A DNA stretch of 64,000 nucleotides from Phanerochaete sordida (lineage: Eukaryota > Basidiomycota > Agaricomycetes > Polyporales > Phanerochaetaceae). Location: the NCBI GenBank assembly GCA_019973155.2, contig BPQB01000001.1, positions 992,001 through 1,056,000 of the forward strand. The letters are read 5' to 3'. The notes beneath the pieces are model-generated. The model did not search any database and was not told where the DNA came from. It saw nothing but the letters and a program-made list of their open reading frames with translations. Both the position numbers and the translations under genes were made by a program. This document shows, piece after piece, positions 46,518-56,339 of the stretch. Numbering within the stretch: the stretch's first letter is position 1; every line of letters starts with the position of its first letter.

Positions 46518-47038
46518 GTCGATCGTCGCCAAGGTGGGCGTGCTGCGGCGCGGTCGCCTGAGTGGATGTTGTGGACAAGGAGGTGCTCCAGCGTTCTCGC
46601 GCTCGAGGCACGGTGCCGGCTCGCTGGCACGCGCTTCGAATTCGGCATCTCCGCAGACGAGTCTCGACTACGCTACGGGTCGTCCATGATCTCATGTCAG
46701 AGCTGCGGAGGGTACTGACAGCTTGCCATGGCTATCTCAGCAGCTTGTATTGCAGCGAGGTCATTCAAGCCTGAGCGGGAATATTAATACTGTGCGCCGC
46801 TCACTACGGATGCTGCTTCCTCTGTCTCACCCACTGCCAACCCGTCGACGTCCTGCAAAGCCCAAGCAGTGCATCCACTAGTTCGGTCCATAGCTTGTTT
46901 CTACATTGTCACCAGAGTGTAGTACAGATGCTTGTATGATATATCGTCTCAACAAATCCAATAAAAATTGCGGTGGAATAGATAGAAGCCCCCTCGCGGT
47001 CTCGCCTCGCAAAGAACGTCGGCATGCTATCATCAGTC
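46518..47038. other. Intergenic region
   Basis: About 520 bases: 5' region of VPS17 and 3' flank of RIB1 (both minus). AT-rich from 46890 to 46990. Nothing else recognised. Confidence 0.5.
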
Positions 47039-48549
47039 CTAGTCCTCGTCCTCGTCCCCGGTGGCAATCAGCGGTAGCATGTGCCCCATCCGAAGAACTT
47101 TCGTCCGCAAGTACTTGTCCAGGTCTTCGCCGTACACCGCACCCCCACCTATCATCGTCGCACCCGCACTCCTCTTGGGTGACATCTCCGGCTCTGCAGG
47201 CTTGTTTGCGTGCGCCGCGTCGTGCTGCCTGCACGCCCAGCTCCGTGGCACCATCGGCACCCGCTCTACGACTATAATGCCCTCCTTGGTCAGCGCCTGC
47301 ATCTTGTCCGGGTTGTTCGTCAACACGCGCACGCCCTCGCCCGTCTCGGAGCCCAGCCCCAGATCGTGCAAGATCGCCGCCGCGATCTCGTACCCGCGCT
47401 CGTCCGCCCCGTGGCCCAGCATCAGGTTCGCCGTCACGGTGTCGTGACCGAGGTCCTGCAGGTTGTACGCGCGGATCTTCGACAGCAGCCCGATGCCGCG
47501 GCCCTCCTGCCGCAGGTACACGACCGCACCGCGTCCTGGGATCGTCGTCATGTCCGCGGTCGCAGACGTCGGAGGCAGCGCGATGGGCTGCGAGATCAGC
47601 CGGATCGCCTCGTCGAGCTGCTCGCCGCAGTCGCAGCGCATGCTCCCGATCGTCTCGCCGGTGAAGCACTCGGAGTGGACGCGGATCAGAGGGGAGGGTA
47701 TCGAGTCCGTCGTGATTGTCGGCTTGGCCTGCGACGGCGTAGAGGGTATCTGGGAATGCTGAGAGAGGCGTCCGACGTAGGCACCGCGCGTGATGCGGTC
47801 CATTTCGGTCTCATCCTCGCTCCATACGGCGTCGAGCGACTGACTCCGTATTGGCGGCGCAAAGGTCTGGGACGTCTCGGAGAGCTGTGCGGGGTCGACG
47901 ACTATGGCAAGGTGTTCCTTGGAATCGTGGTTGTTGTGGTAAATGTGCAGGAACACAGGCCCGTGTGGAGTGGGAACCCGCGTTCTCGCCATGCATTTGA
48001 CCTGCAATGGAGGCTTCGCAGACTCTGGGGAGGCCGCAAGCGCGGAGGTGGCTGGCGCTGGGAATGGAGGCTGCACAGAGGTCTCCGTCGCCGCAGGTGC
48101 GTGCTGCACTCCGGTTTCAGCGGGCCTGTCACATGCACTCGCGCGGCAGTGAGACACACCTTTTCAGTCTTGGGCTCCTCGTCAAGCGCAGTGCCCTCGC
48201 GCTTTATGCGCTGACTGCGCGGTTCCTGGCGGCTCACATACTTGAGGCGTGGTCGCCGCTGCTGCTTCTGCCCTACGGTGCTCGTGGTCTCCGGCTGCCA
48301 CTTGGTCCAGTCGTACGCCCCCTCTGCGCGCGGGTCTCCGACGGCTGGGAAGAAGTCGTGCGCGTAGTGATTGCGGGTTACTTGCGGGCCAGACGAGTAG
48401 ACCGCTGCGAGCATCAGGGGGTCGAGGTCTGCGTCCCGACGCTTGAGGCCGTGTTTCGCGACCGGGAGGTCAGGAGAGGTCAGGAAGTCGAGGAGGTCGA
48501 GCTCGGACATGCCGAGGTCGATGCCGTTGAGTTCGGTGTGGAACGGCAT
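47039..48549 (-). CDS. RIB1: GTP cyclohydrolase II (riboflavin synthesis)
   Basis: It opens the imidazole ring of GTP in the first committed step of riboflavin synthesis. Conserved blocks are VKCMARTRVPTPHGPVFLHI, SPLIRVHSECFTGETIGSMR, then CDCGEQLDEAIRLIS with the three zinc cysteines. Next are GAVVYLRQEGRGIGLLSKIR, AYNLQDLGHDTVTANLMLGH, AAILHDLGLGS and VRVLTNNPDKMQALTKEGI. The N-terminal ~130 residues and the Ser/Thr-rich insert before the cysteine block are fungal extensions. The C-terminal tail (YLRTKVLRMGHMLPLIATGD) is also typical of fungi. One large intron joins EPKTEK to VKCMA. The start chosen is MPFHTELNG at 48549; an ATG at 48660 is an alternative. The stop is CTA 47039-47041. Confidence 0.93.
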
Positions 48550-49714
48550 GGCGTCGACGAGGAGGGGAGGGGAGGGGGTACGATGAGGTCCCGGAAATTG
48601 TGTACGGTATTTGTATGGGAGTGTCTTCCGGAGGACCGCGTCGGTATTCATCCGAGGCACATGCCACGAGCGCCCAAGTCAGATCGATGACTCAGCTTAC
48701 GGCCGCAGGCGTACGCTGTCCTCATCAGCCTCTTACCGATTTCTACTGACTATCCCCCCTGGGTCCCTCCGAATTGTTACTCATCTCTAGTCCTCTTTGC
48801 TTATGGCTCTTCACTTGCAACCATTTACCCAAACTCTGCGTCCGCGAAGGGCGCACAACCCACGAAAAATTACCATTCCAGATCGTTCGGTGCACCACAT
48901 CTCCTTTCTGTCCGGACGTGCAGCTGGTGCCGACGTTTTGACTGACGGCTGGATCAAAGCCGTGCGCGCTGCAGCACGAAGCGTGTGGAGGACCCGCGTC
49001 CATGGCGGTAGCGACACTCGGTACAGCGAGCAGTAACTCGCCCATGGGAAGCTTTAATCCGGGCGACAGTAGGAAGGGGCTAGAAGGTACCGTCGGGGAC
49101 AGCATTCTTGTGAGCTGAACGTGCGCCGCGAGCGTGTGCAATCGCGCGTCGAGTGGTGTCAGCGTGCGCCACGGCGGTGGTGACGTTGGTGCAGTCGCCT
49201 AAGTAGACTCCCGACGCATGTCCGACAGTGAACCTTGCGGCCGCGTCGTCCTGAAGCCTTGAATTACACATCTCTGGGCGACCAGCGCGGCGTCAACGCC
49301 GTTTGGAATAAGCACAGCAAGCGTTCGTTGAAAAGTTGCCGAGACTGAGGACGCGGTAGGGGACAGAGGTCTCCCCGTACCCGTCCTCAGGATGACTATA
49401 TAAGACCGTCCACGAGCAACGAGCCAGGTCGGGATCGCTCCTGCCGACGGCGAGGACGTCGTCCCGGTGCTGTGCGATCAAGAGCCCCTGCGGTGTCCCT
49501 TGATTCGAGATCCAAGAATACCGGGCGCCTGCGGGCCATGGTCGCCGCCAGTCGAAATACCTATCTTTGTTCCCACCGCGAACGACCTGCAGTTTTCGGC
49601 CATATCCAGAGGCCCGTGGAGATGCACCACCGCTGCTGCCAGGGTCGTTTTAGTCTCTAGCCTCGCCTTGCGACGTCCCCCCTCCTCCCTCCCGCCTCGT
49701 CGCACTGACCGCAC
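48550..49714. other. Divergent intergenic region, about 1.16 kb
   Basis: It lies between RIB1 (-) and the membrane protein gene (+). Small frames on both strands lack motifs. A TATA box at 49397-49404 marks a probable start of transcription towards the plus-strand gene, leaving a 5' leader of around 280 bases. Confidence 0.45.
49397..49404 (+). promoter_or_regulatory. Candidate TATA box of the membrane protein gene
   Basis: A good TATATAAG match about 310 bases before the ATG at 49715. The distance implies a long 5' leader or a leader intron. Assignment to this gene is an inference from orientation and the absence of a nearer plus-strand gene. Confidence 0.4.
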
Positions 49715-50654
49715 ATGCGTGCCATGGCTTTAGTCCTCGGGATGCTCTGCATGTCCGCTCGGTGTGTTCTCAGCCGATGTCACCACGCGAATAAGCTCTG
49801 ACTGCGCATTCTCCCGCTCCAGGTTGACGTCGGGACTGGTCGCCAGCCCGCGCGCGCCCTCAGGCGAGCTCGAGGCTCTCGTAAAATCGCAGGACGTGCC
49901 CGACGCGCCAGCATCGTCCAGCCCGACGTCGCTTCACAACGAGGCGACGTCGCGATCTCCGCAAAGCGCATCTTCCTCCGCAGACAAGTCTCGTGCGTCC
50001 TTCAACAAGCCGACTGCCGCCGCAGGAGCCGCAGAGAAGGAGCAGACGTCGACGCAGGAACCGGGCCTGGTGAGCTTCACGCACACGAGCTCCCAGTCCA
50101 CCACGCACTCGCACGTCTCGCACCACCCGCTGCCGACCTGGCCGACGCACCCATCTCCCGCCTTCCCGCACTCGCAACCCGCGCCACCACCGGCATGGCA
50201 CCCGCACTCGCCGCCCGCGCGGCACACGAGCCGCGGCGGGCTCATCGTCGGCGTTGTGTTCGGCGTTATCGGCGGACTGGCGGGTGTCGGCGTGCTGCTC
50301 GCGCTGGGCCGCTGCGTGCTCAGCTGGCGGCGCACGCCGCAACGCGACCGCGTCCGCACGGCTGTCGAGAGGCACTACCTCGAACGCGAGATGGAGGAGC
50401 GCGAGCGCGAGGACCTTGCGCGCCGCGTACGTGCTGCCGCATCCATCCGCCGCCCGTGGCGCGTCCCGCCTCCGCCGTACCAGCAAGCACCTGCATATGA
50501 GCAGGCCGTCGCGGACCCCGAGACGGTGCACGGGCCCGCGACGCCGCCGCCGCCGCCGACACCACCATTGACACCGCCGCCGACACCACCCCTCACACCA
50601 CTTCCGAGCGACCATTTACCGCCGCCGACAGTCGTGTCGCACCATCCGTCATAG
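49715..50654 (+). CDS. Single-pass plasma-membrane sensor-like protein
   Basis: Exon 1 (49715-49761) spliced across 49762-49822 gives MRAMALVLGMLCMSARLTSG, a plausible signal peptide. Next come ~130 Ser/Thr/His/Pro-rich residues, a setting for O-glycans, then Arg/Gly and one strong transmembrane helix (LIVGVVFGVIGGLAGVGVLL). The cytosolic side is basic (RRTPQRDRV) with a charged helix (VERHYLEREMEEREREDLAR) and a Pro-rich tail of Pro-Thr-Pro repeats. The layout matches the general plan of fungal cell-wall sensors or mucin-like proteins, but there is no WSC or other known ectodomain, so function is unknown. The stop is TAG 50652-50654. No family recognised. Confidence 0.62.
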
Positions 50655-51489
50655 CACACCCTGCGCTCTCCCGCGACTCTCTCGTTTCTTTGCCATCCCT
50701 CACAGCAGCGGACTACCCTCATTGCCATACATAATTTATCATACGGAAACGGACTCGCTTGTAGAACAGCTGCGCGGACTAGCCACGCTCTGCACCTTGT
50801 TTTCTTTTTCTCGCCTCGGGGCTGTGGAATGTGATCGGACTGGTCCCCATTGGTGGGGAAAGTGCAACGCAATGGATGCTGCGCCGACATTTATTTCGCG
50901 AATGATGCCCCCGTGCGCCGCCGCACAGCAGCACATGGACGCCCCGACGAACGCGTCAAGAAGCGTGTTCGCCAACGCAACCACGACGTCGAAGCGGAAA
51001 CGCAATAACCCTCCCCCAGCCACACCGCACGGCACCGCGTCGTGATGCGGAGGCGCGCCCCGGTGGCGAGCGGACGCGCTTAGCGTCCATCGCCTCGATG
51101 ATTTATTGATGCTGCTGACAACGCTGCCCACATTGCGCCGTCACCGTCGCGAGCCCGCAGGCTGCGCAGCGCGGCCCACGGTGGCCGAGCTGCAGACGCG
51201 ACGGCGGCCGGCGACAGTGCGGCCGAGGGGCACACAGGCTGCACACAGGCTCTCACGCGCGCGATCGAACTCAGATAAAGTGTATTGGCTACGGAAAGCG
51301 TCACTCCACGCGTGGCGCCATGCGTGCAGAGTGGCCAGACGCGATTGGCAGGAAGAGCGTGTGTGGGACACCGCGGTTCCTTCGGAGGCTGTAGGTGCGA
51401 AGCTGCTGTCAGCGCATGTCGCTGCGGAAAGGCTGGCGCAGGGGCGCGAAGGCAGGCGTGGGCAGGACTTGGCGTCAGGGCGGGCCGCG
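50655..51489. other. Convergent intergenic region
   Basis: About 835 bases between the membrane protein gene and PEX14. Long frames on both strands from 51080 to 51585 reflect GC-rich sequence and have no motif. Apart from 3' UTRs nothing is recognised. Confidence 0.45.
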
Positions 51490-52870
51490 TCACGGCGCGC
51501 TGTCGGCGGGCGACGCCGCGCCTGCAGGCACGGACGTCGGACGTGGCGGAAGAAACGAGCGACTAGAGACGATTTAGCATCGTGACGCGAGGACAGGTCA
51601 AGGTGCACTCGCCGATTCAGCATGAGCCCCTTCAGTGCGCGAATTTCGCGGCGGATATCCTCTTCTTCCGGGGACAGCGAAGACAAGCCCGTGGGAGTAG
51701 AGCGGAAGGATGGCAACTTGTAGAGCTGGCTGCTCAGGTAGCCGGTGAAGCTGGACAGCGTCTGGTAGACGTCCCGGATACTCTGCAAATCTCTGCTTGG
51801 ACCAGGGAGCGCGTCTCGGAGGTCCGATAAGGAGGACTCGAGTGCGGAGGGAAGTGGCGGGGGTGGCGCCTTGAATGACCACACGGAGACGTCGTTCGCG
51901 GCGTTCTCCTCGAACAACACCGATGTCGACAGAACATTCCACAGCTCATTCTGCACGAGTCAATTCAACGTGAGATGTCTCGTTGCTTCATCCTGGTTTA
52001 CGTACCTCGAATCTGCTGTCTTCTTCTTGGATCCAAGGAAATTTGGCCTCAAGGAGTTGCAGGATGGCTTCTGCGGTTGGCTTCTGTTTCTTCGCGCTGA
52101 TCTCCGCAATTGCCCGCTCCAGCAGCAAGACATGAGGGATATCCCGCGAGTTGCCGGCAGCAGACGCAACATCATCGAGGGTTTTGCAACCTGTGTACGG
52201 CGGTTCTATCCTGTACGTCGGAGGTGGCGGGAGGACGGCGAACGTCTCGTTCTGCGCTGCCCTCAGCTCCTCGATGGACGTGGTAAGTCGCGTCAAGAGG
52301 TCTTTGTGGTGCGTCCTGATGGAATGCCTCGCATGGAATGTCTGCGCGACGCGCGGATATATGAACCGCTAACGAAACCAAGAGGTTGGCGGAAGCAACT
52401 TCTATTCGGAGTAAATTACGATGACATACGAAGTAGATCAGGAGTAGCGCGGCGGATCCGCCGGCGATCCATGATGCTATCCTTAGGATGCCTACGAGGA
52501 GGCCGGGCAGGTTCGACGGGGGCGGCTGCGGGTATGTCCGCGGTGGTACTATAGGGGCCTGCGCGGGCTTTGCACAGCGTGTCAGAACGCGTCGTTCGCG
52601 CGACATGGGGGTCCTCACCGTGGTGCGTAAGAGCCCCTCTATCTCGGTGTCGTTGAGACCCTTGTCCACGAGAAACTTGCGCTTCGCGGCCGCGTCTTCG
52701 TGCGCAACCTGCGGTGACGAGAGGAATGTCCTTGCGCGCTGCAAGAGCTCTGTCCTGTCTCCAGTGGTAGGATCTGGCCGTGATTCTGCAGCAGGCACGC
52801 TCGCGGTGCTGCTCAGCTGTGATGATGTCGTATCTGGAGGAGGTGGAGGTGGAGAAGCCGCGTCGGACAT
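51490..52870 (-). CDS. PEX14: Peroxin 14 (peroxisomal import docking protein)
   Basis: Pex14 is the membrane docking factor that receives the Pex5-cargo complex. The start is MSDAASPPPPPPDTTSS (52870). The N-terminal Pex14 domain reads TELLQRARTFLSSPQVAHED with KRKFLVDKGLNDTEIEGLLR, the helical bundle that binds WxxxF motifs of Pex5. Next is the family linker PPRTYPQPPPSNLPGLL and a membrane segment (IASWIAGGSAALLLIYF), then coiled coil (LLTRLTTSIEELRAAQNETF) and a helical C-terminal part (EEDIRREIRALKGLMLNRR). The last intron (51563-51612) is best read as GC-AG; it yields the end RSFLPPRPTSVPAGAASPAD and a stop at 51490. Reading through instead would add over 100 low-quality residues. It shares 242 bp of promoter with copy C of the GCPII-like genes. 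Confidence 0.86.
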
Positions 52871-53065
52871 GGTGGTGAGCCGGAGAAAGCGGAAATGCGG
52901 GGAAGCGCCGGCCGGGGCAATCGCATGTGAGAGCGCCGTGGGGGCGGCGAAATGACGAAGAACAAGCGCGTCACGGCGACTATAAACCACGACTGCGTCG
53001 CGGTATGCAACTCCCGCAGTCCTTGCGCAGTGCTGCTCACATGTGCTCCTCCCAGAGCTAGGATC

Positions 53066-53073
53066 GATAAAAG
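53066..53073 (+). promoter_or_regulatory. Conserved TATA-like element of GCPII-like copy C
   Basis: GATAAAAG lies 40 bases before the ATG. The same block, GATAAAGG, lies 47 bases before the start of copy A (35971-35978, minus strand), with similar sequence on both sides. Preservation between paralogues and position suggest a core promoter element. Confidence 0.45.
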
Positions 53074-53112
53074 CCTGTTTGTAACAATTATTGTTCCTTG
53101 CCCCGAGCAGCC

Positions 53113-56041
53113 ATGACCGACTTGAAGGCATCGACCTCCCCTGGCGACCTCAAGACCCTCGAGGAGCAGTCCACTGCATCTCTTCAGCCGCGTCGGAGTG
53201 TATTTCGCAAGAAACTATGGCTGGCCGGTTTCGTCGCTACGTATTTTCTCACCAGAGAATGCCTTGCGGCGTGGTTCTCTGACAGCGACGAGGGCTGGGC
53301 ATACGACGCCTACCAGGCAGGTCTGCAGGCCCTCAACTCGGAGAAGATTGAACAGCTATTCCTGTAAGTCGCAGCCGTGACTCAGAGAGGACCACGATTT
53401 GACGCGCCGCCAGTTCTGTACCGAACGAAGCCAGCGCGTTGGCTGCGTCCAGGGCATACGCGACGCATCCCCATCTTGCCTCTTCCAAAGAGGACTTCGA
53501 AGACGCCAAGGTCATTCTGAAGCTCTTTCAGGACGAATTCAACATTGCTGCTCCTGAGGACGAACCTGTGTTCTCAGCAGGCACAGACGCGTCCAGGAAC
53601 GCGACGCTCAGCATCAACAAGCTCACCGCCCCTACGGCATGGATCGACGTCTACTACCCCGTCATGAACACGCCGCTGGATCGCGCGCTGCAAATTGTCG
53701 ACGAGGACGGCCAGGCCATCTGGGACGCAGACCTCGTTGAAGACGGCGATCCGCTGGACCCAGAAGCGGCGAAGTACAAGGATTACGTCCCCGCCTGGCA
53801 CGGCATGAGCTGCGACGGCGACGTCTCGGGCCAGCTCGTCTACGCCAACTACGGCCGCAAGGAGGACTGGGAAGAACTCGTGGCAAAGGGCACCAACCTT
53901 ACGGGCAAGATCGTGCTCACGCGCCACGGCGCCATCTCCCGCGGGATCAAGGTCCAAGGCGCAGAGATGTTCGGTGCCGCCGGCGTGCTCATGTACGACG
54001 ACCCGCGCGACGACGGGAGCGTCACGGTTGAAAACGGCTATGAGCCGTACCCCGCAGGACCCGCTCGCAACCCGACGTCGGTGCAGCGCGGCTCCGTGCA
54101 ATTTCTTCTGCCCGGAGACCCGACGACGCCGGGGTACCCCTCGTACGAGAATGCGACACGCGTGGACGGCGAAGGCATCCCGAAGATCCCTAGTTTGCCG
54201 ATCTCCTGGCAGAACGCGCAGCGGCTCCTCGCTGAGATCTCGCACGACCATGATGCGAGGGCCTTGACTGGCAAGCCGAGTCGCAGGAGTATCCGTCTGG
54301 TCAACCATGGTATGCATTATTGGCTGGCATCCTTGAAGCGTGTACTCACTGTTTCGCAGTCGATGACAAGGTCATGCCTATCTGGAATACGATGGTTGCC
54401 ATTCCTGGTCACATCAAGGACGAGACGGTGCTCATTGGATGCCACCGCGATGGTCAGTTTATCCAGCATCTATTCTTGCATGTTATCTGAAGCTTAACGC
54501 AGCATGGGTCATGGGCGCGGCTGACCCCACCTCCGGGACGGTGTCGATACACGAGGTCGTCAAAGGGTTCGGTGCCCTCCTGCGGAGTGGCTGGAAGCCG
54601 ATGCGTAACGTTCTGTTCGCAAGCTGGGACGGTGAAGAGGTTAGCACTGACTTCGCTCACCGTGGACTGTATGATGACAACGGAGCAGTACGGCCTCGTC
54701 GGCAGCACAGAATATGTCGAAGATTTCCCTGAATGGATCACAGAGAACGTCGTCGCCTACATCAACTTAGGTAAGCTGTCACCCGTCCACCACCAGAGCC
54801 ATCTGACCTCCATGCTGCCAGATGCCTCTGCCGCGGGCTCCGCCTGGTTTGCCGCAGGTTCGCCGTCGCTCGCGCACCTTATCCGCCGCACCGCGCAGGA
54901 CGTACCGCATCCTACCGATGCGGGGCGCACACTCTGGGACGCACGTACAGACGTCGGTCCGTTCACCGATGGCCTCGTCGACGCGGCCTCCGTCCAGATC
55001 CACAACGCGTCGCGGCGCGCGCAGTCCGAGAGCACCGGTATCTCCCCTCTCGGCTCCGGCAGCGACTTCACTGCATTCCTGCAGAGGCTCGGGGTGCGTG
55101 CGGCCTCGTTCTTGCGCGCCGTGGCCGTCTGAGGCTGACTGCGATGTTGCACAGATTGCGGCGATGGACCAGATCTTCACCGAAACGCTAAGCGATGCAC
55201 GGTACCACTACCACTCGATCTATGACTCGCAGCGCTGGCAGGAGATTTATGGCGACCCCGGCTTTCATCGCAACGTAGGACTATCCCGCCTTTGTACCCT
55301 GTTCGGAGGCTGACCCACACTCAGGTCGCCGTAGCAAAGCACCTCGGCCTCGTCGCGCTGCGCATCATCGACTCTATTGTCTTGCCTCTCAACACCACGC
55401 AATACGCGTTCGAGCTGGACGACTACCTCGACTTGTGAGCTGTCTTTCTCCCTCACAGAACGCGCGTCTCACATCACAATAGCGTCTTGGACGACGCCCC
55501 CACGGACATCGCTGCGTCCGTCAACTTCGCACCGCTTCGGCGCGCGTTCAAGCGGCTGCAACGCGCGAGCGCAAAGCACGACGCGGAGAAGGCCGCCGCC
55601 GAGGAGCACTTCCGCGAGCTACTCGAGAAGCTCCCTCGGCACGCCGTGTCGGTACGTGAACGCTGGGCGCAGCGCGTGTTCGCACTGCTCAAGGGCAGAC
55701 ACGATCCTGTACGAGAGCTCCGGAGGGCTGCGAAGCGTGTGCAGCGCGCGAACGACCGCCTGAGGCGCTTTGAGCAGGGATTCCTGCATGAAGACGGAAT
55801 CAAAGACCGGGAGTGGTTCAAGCATCTCGTTGTCGCGCCCGGGAAGTGGTTGGGTGCGTCTTCGTGCCCGCGTGATGTGACGGAATGAAGGTGTGCTGAG
55901 ACTTACGTAGGCTACGGCGCGACGCCGCTGCCCTCGATCTACGACGCGCTGGTGTACGAGCAGGATGCCGGGCTCGCGCAACACGAGGTCAAGCGCGTGG
56001 CGCACCTCGTGCACAGGATGGCGGACGCGCTCAAGCCTTAG
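53113..56041 (+). CDS. Glutamate carboxypeptidase II-like M28 metallopeptidase, copy C
   Basis: Third paralogue, opposite in orientation to copies A and B. The start is MTDLKASTSPGDLKTLEEQS; a basic stretch and membrane span (LWLAGFVATYFLT) follow. PA domain: TGKIVLTRHGAISRG and GAAGVLMYDDPRDDG. Zinc ligands: GCHRDA, GAADPTSGT, SWDGEE (Ala to Gly next to the catalytic Glu pair), YINLDAS and YHYHSIYDS, so activity is expected. The dimerisation domain ends LPSIYDALVYEQDAGLAQHE and LKP; the stop is TAG 56039-56041. The intron after GFHRN (55275-55324) is shared with copy B. The downstream bases AGTCTGCATAGAGTAGTAG match, in reverse complement, those behind copy A. Its neighbours are PEX14 and the TRPY channel. 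Confidence 0.88.
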
Positions 56042-56339
56042 GACGCGGCCCAAAAAATAGAGTGCTCGGGCTGCGGGGAGTCTGCATAGAGTAGTAGAAG
56101 AATCTACAGCGCGTATAATACTGGTGCAGAAACATGCATGACCGCTGCGCGTTCGAGGCAGCGCGCGCTACGTCGTGCCAAGCCGGCGGCAAAAGCCGAA
56201 TCGAGATAGGGCGTCTAATGGTGACTTCACTTCCGGGGACTCCATCGGCACGAAATCCCAGGCACCGTCCAATGCAGACAGCCCTTTCCAACTTGTCTCT
56301 TGACCTCCATCTCCTCTCGCCACCTGTGTGTCGGCGAAC

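Noticed and set aside
49860..50615. 251-codon minus-strand frame opposite the membrane protein gene
   Set aside because: Arg/Cys-rich without motif. The plus strand shows signal peptide, membrane helix and Pro-rich tail.
51080..51585. Extended C-terminus of PEX14, or a separate gene, in frames at 51080-51585
   Set aside because: The GC-AG splice gives a short, family-like end at 51490. The remaining frames are compositionally random.
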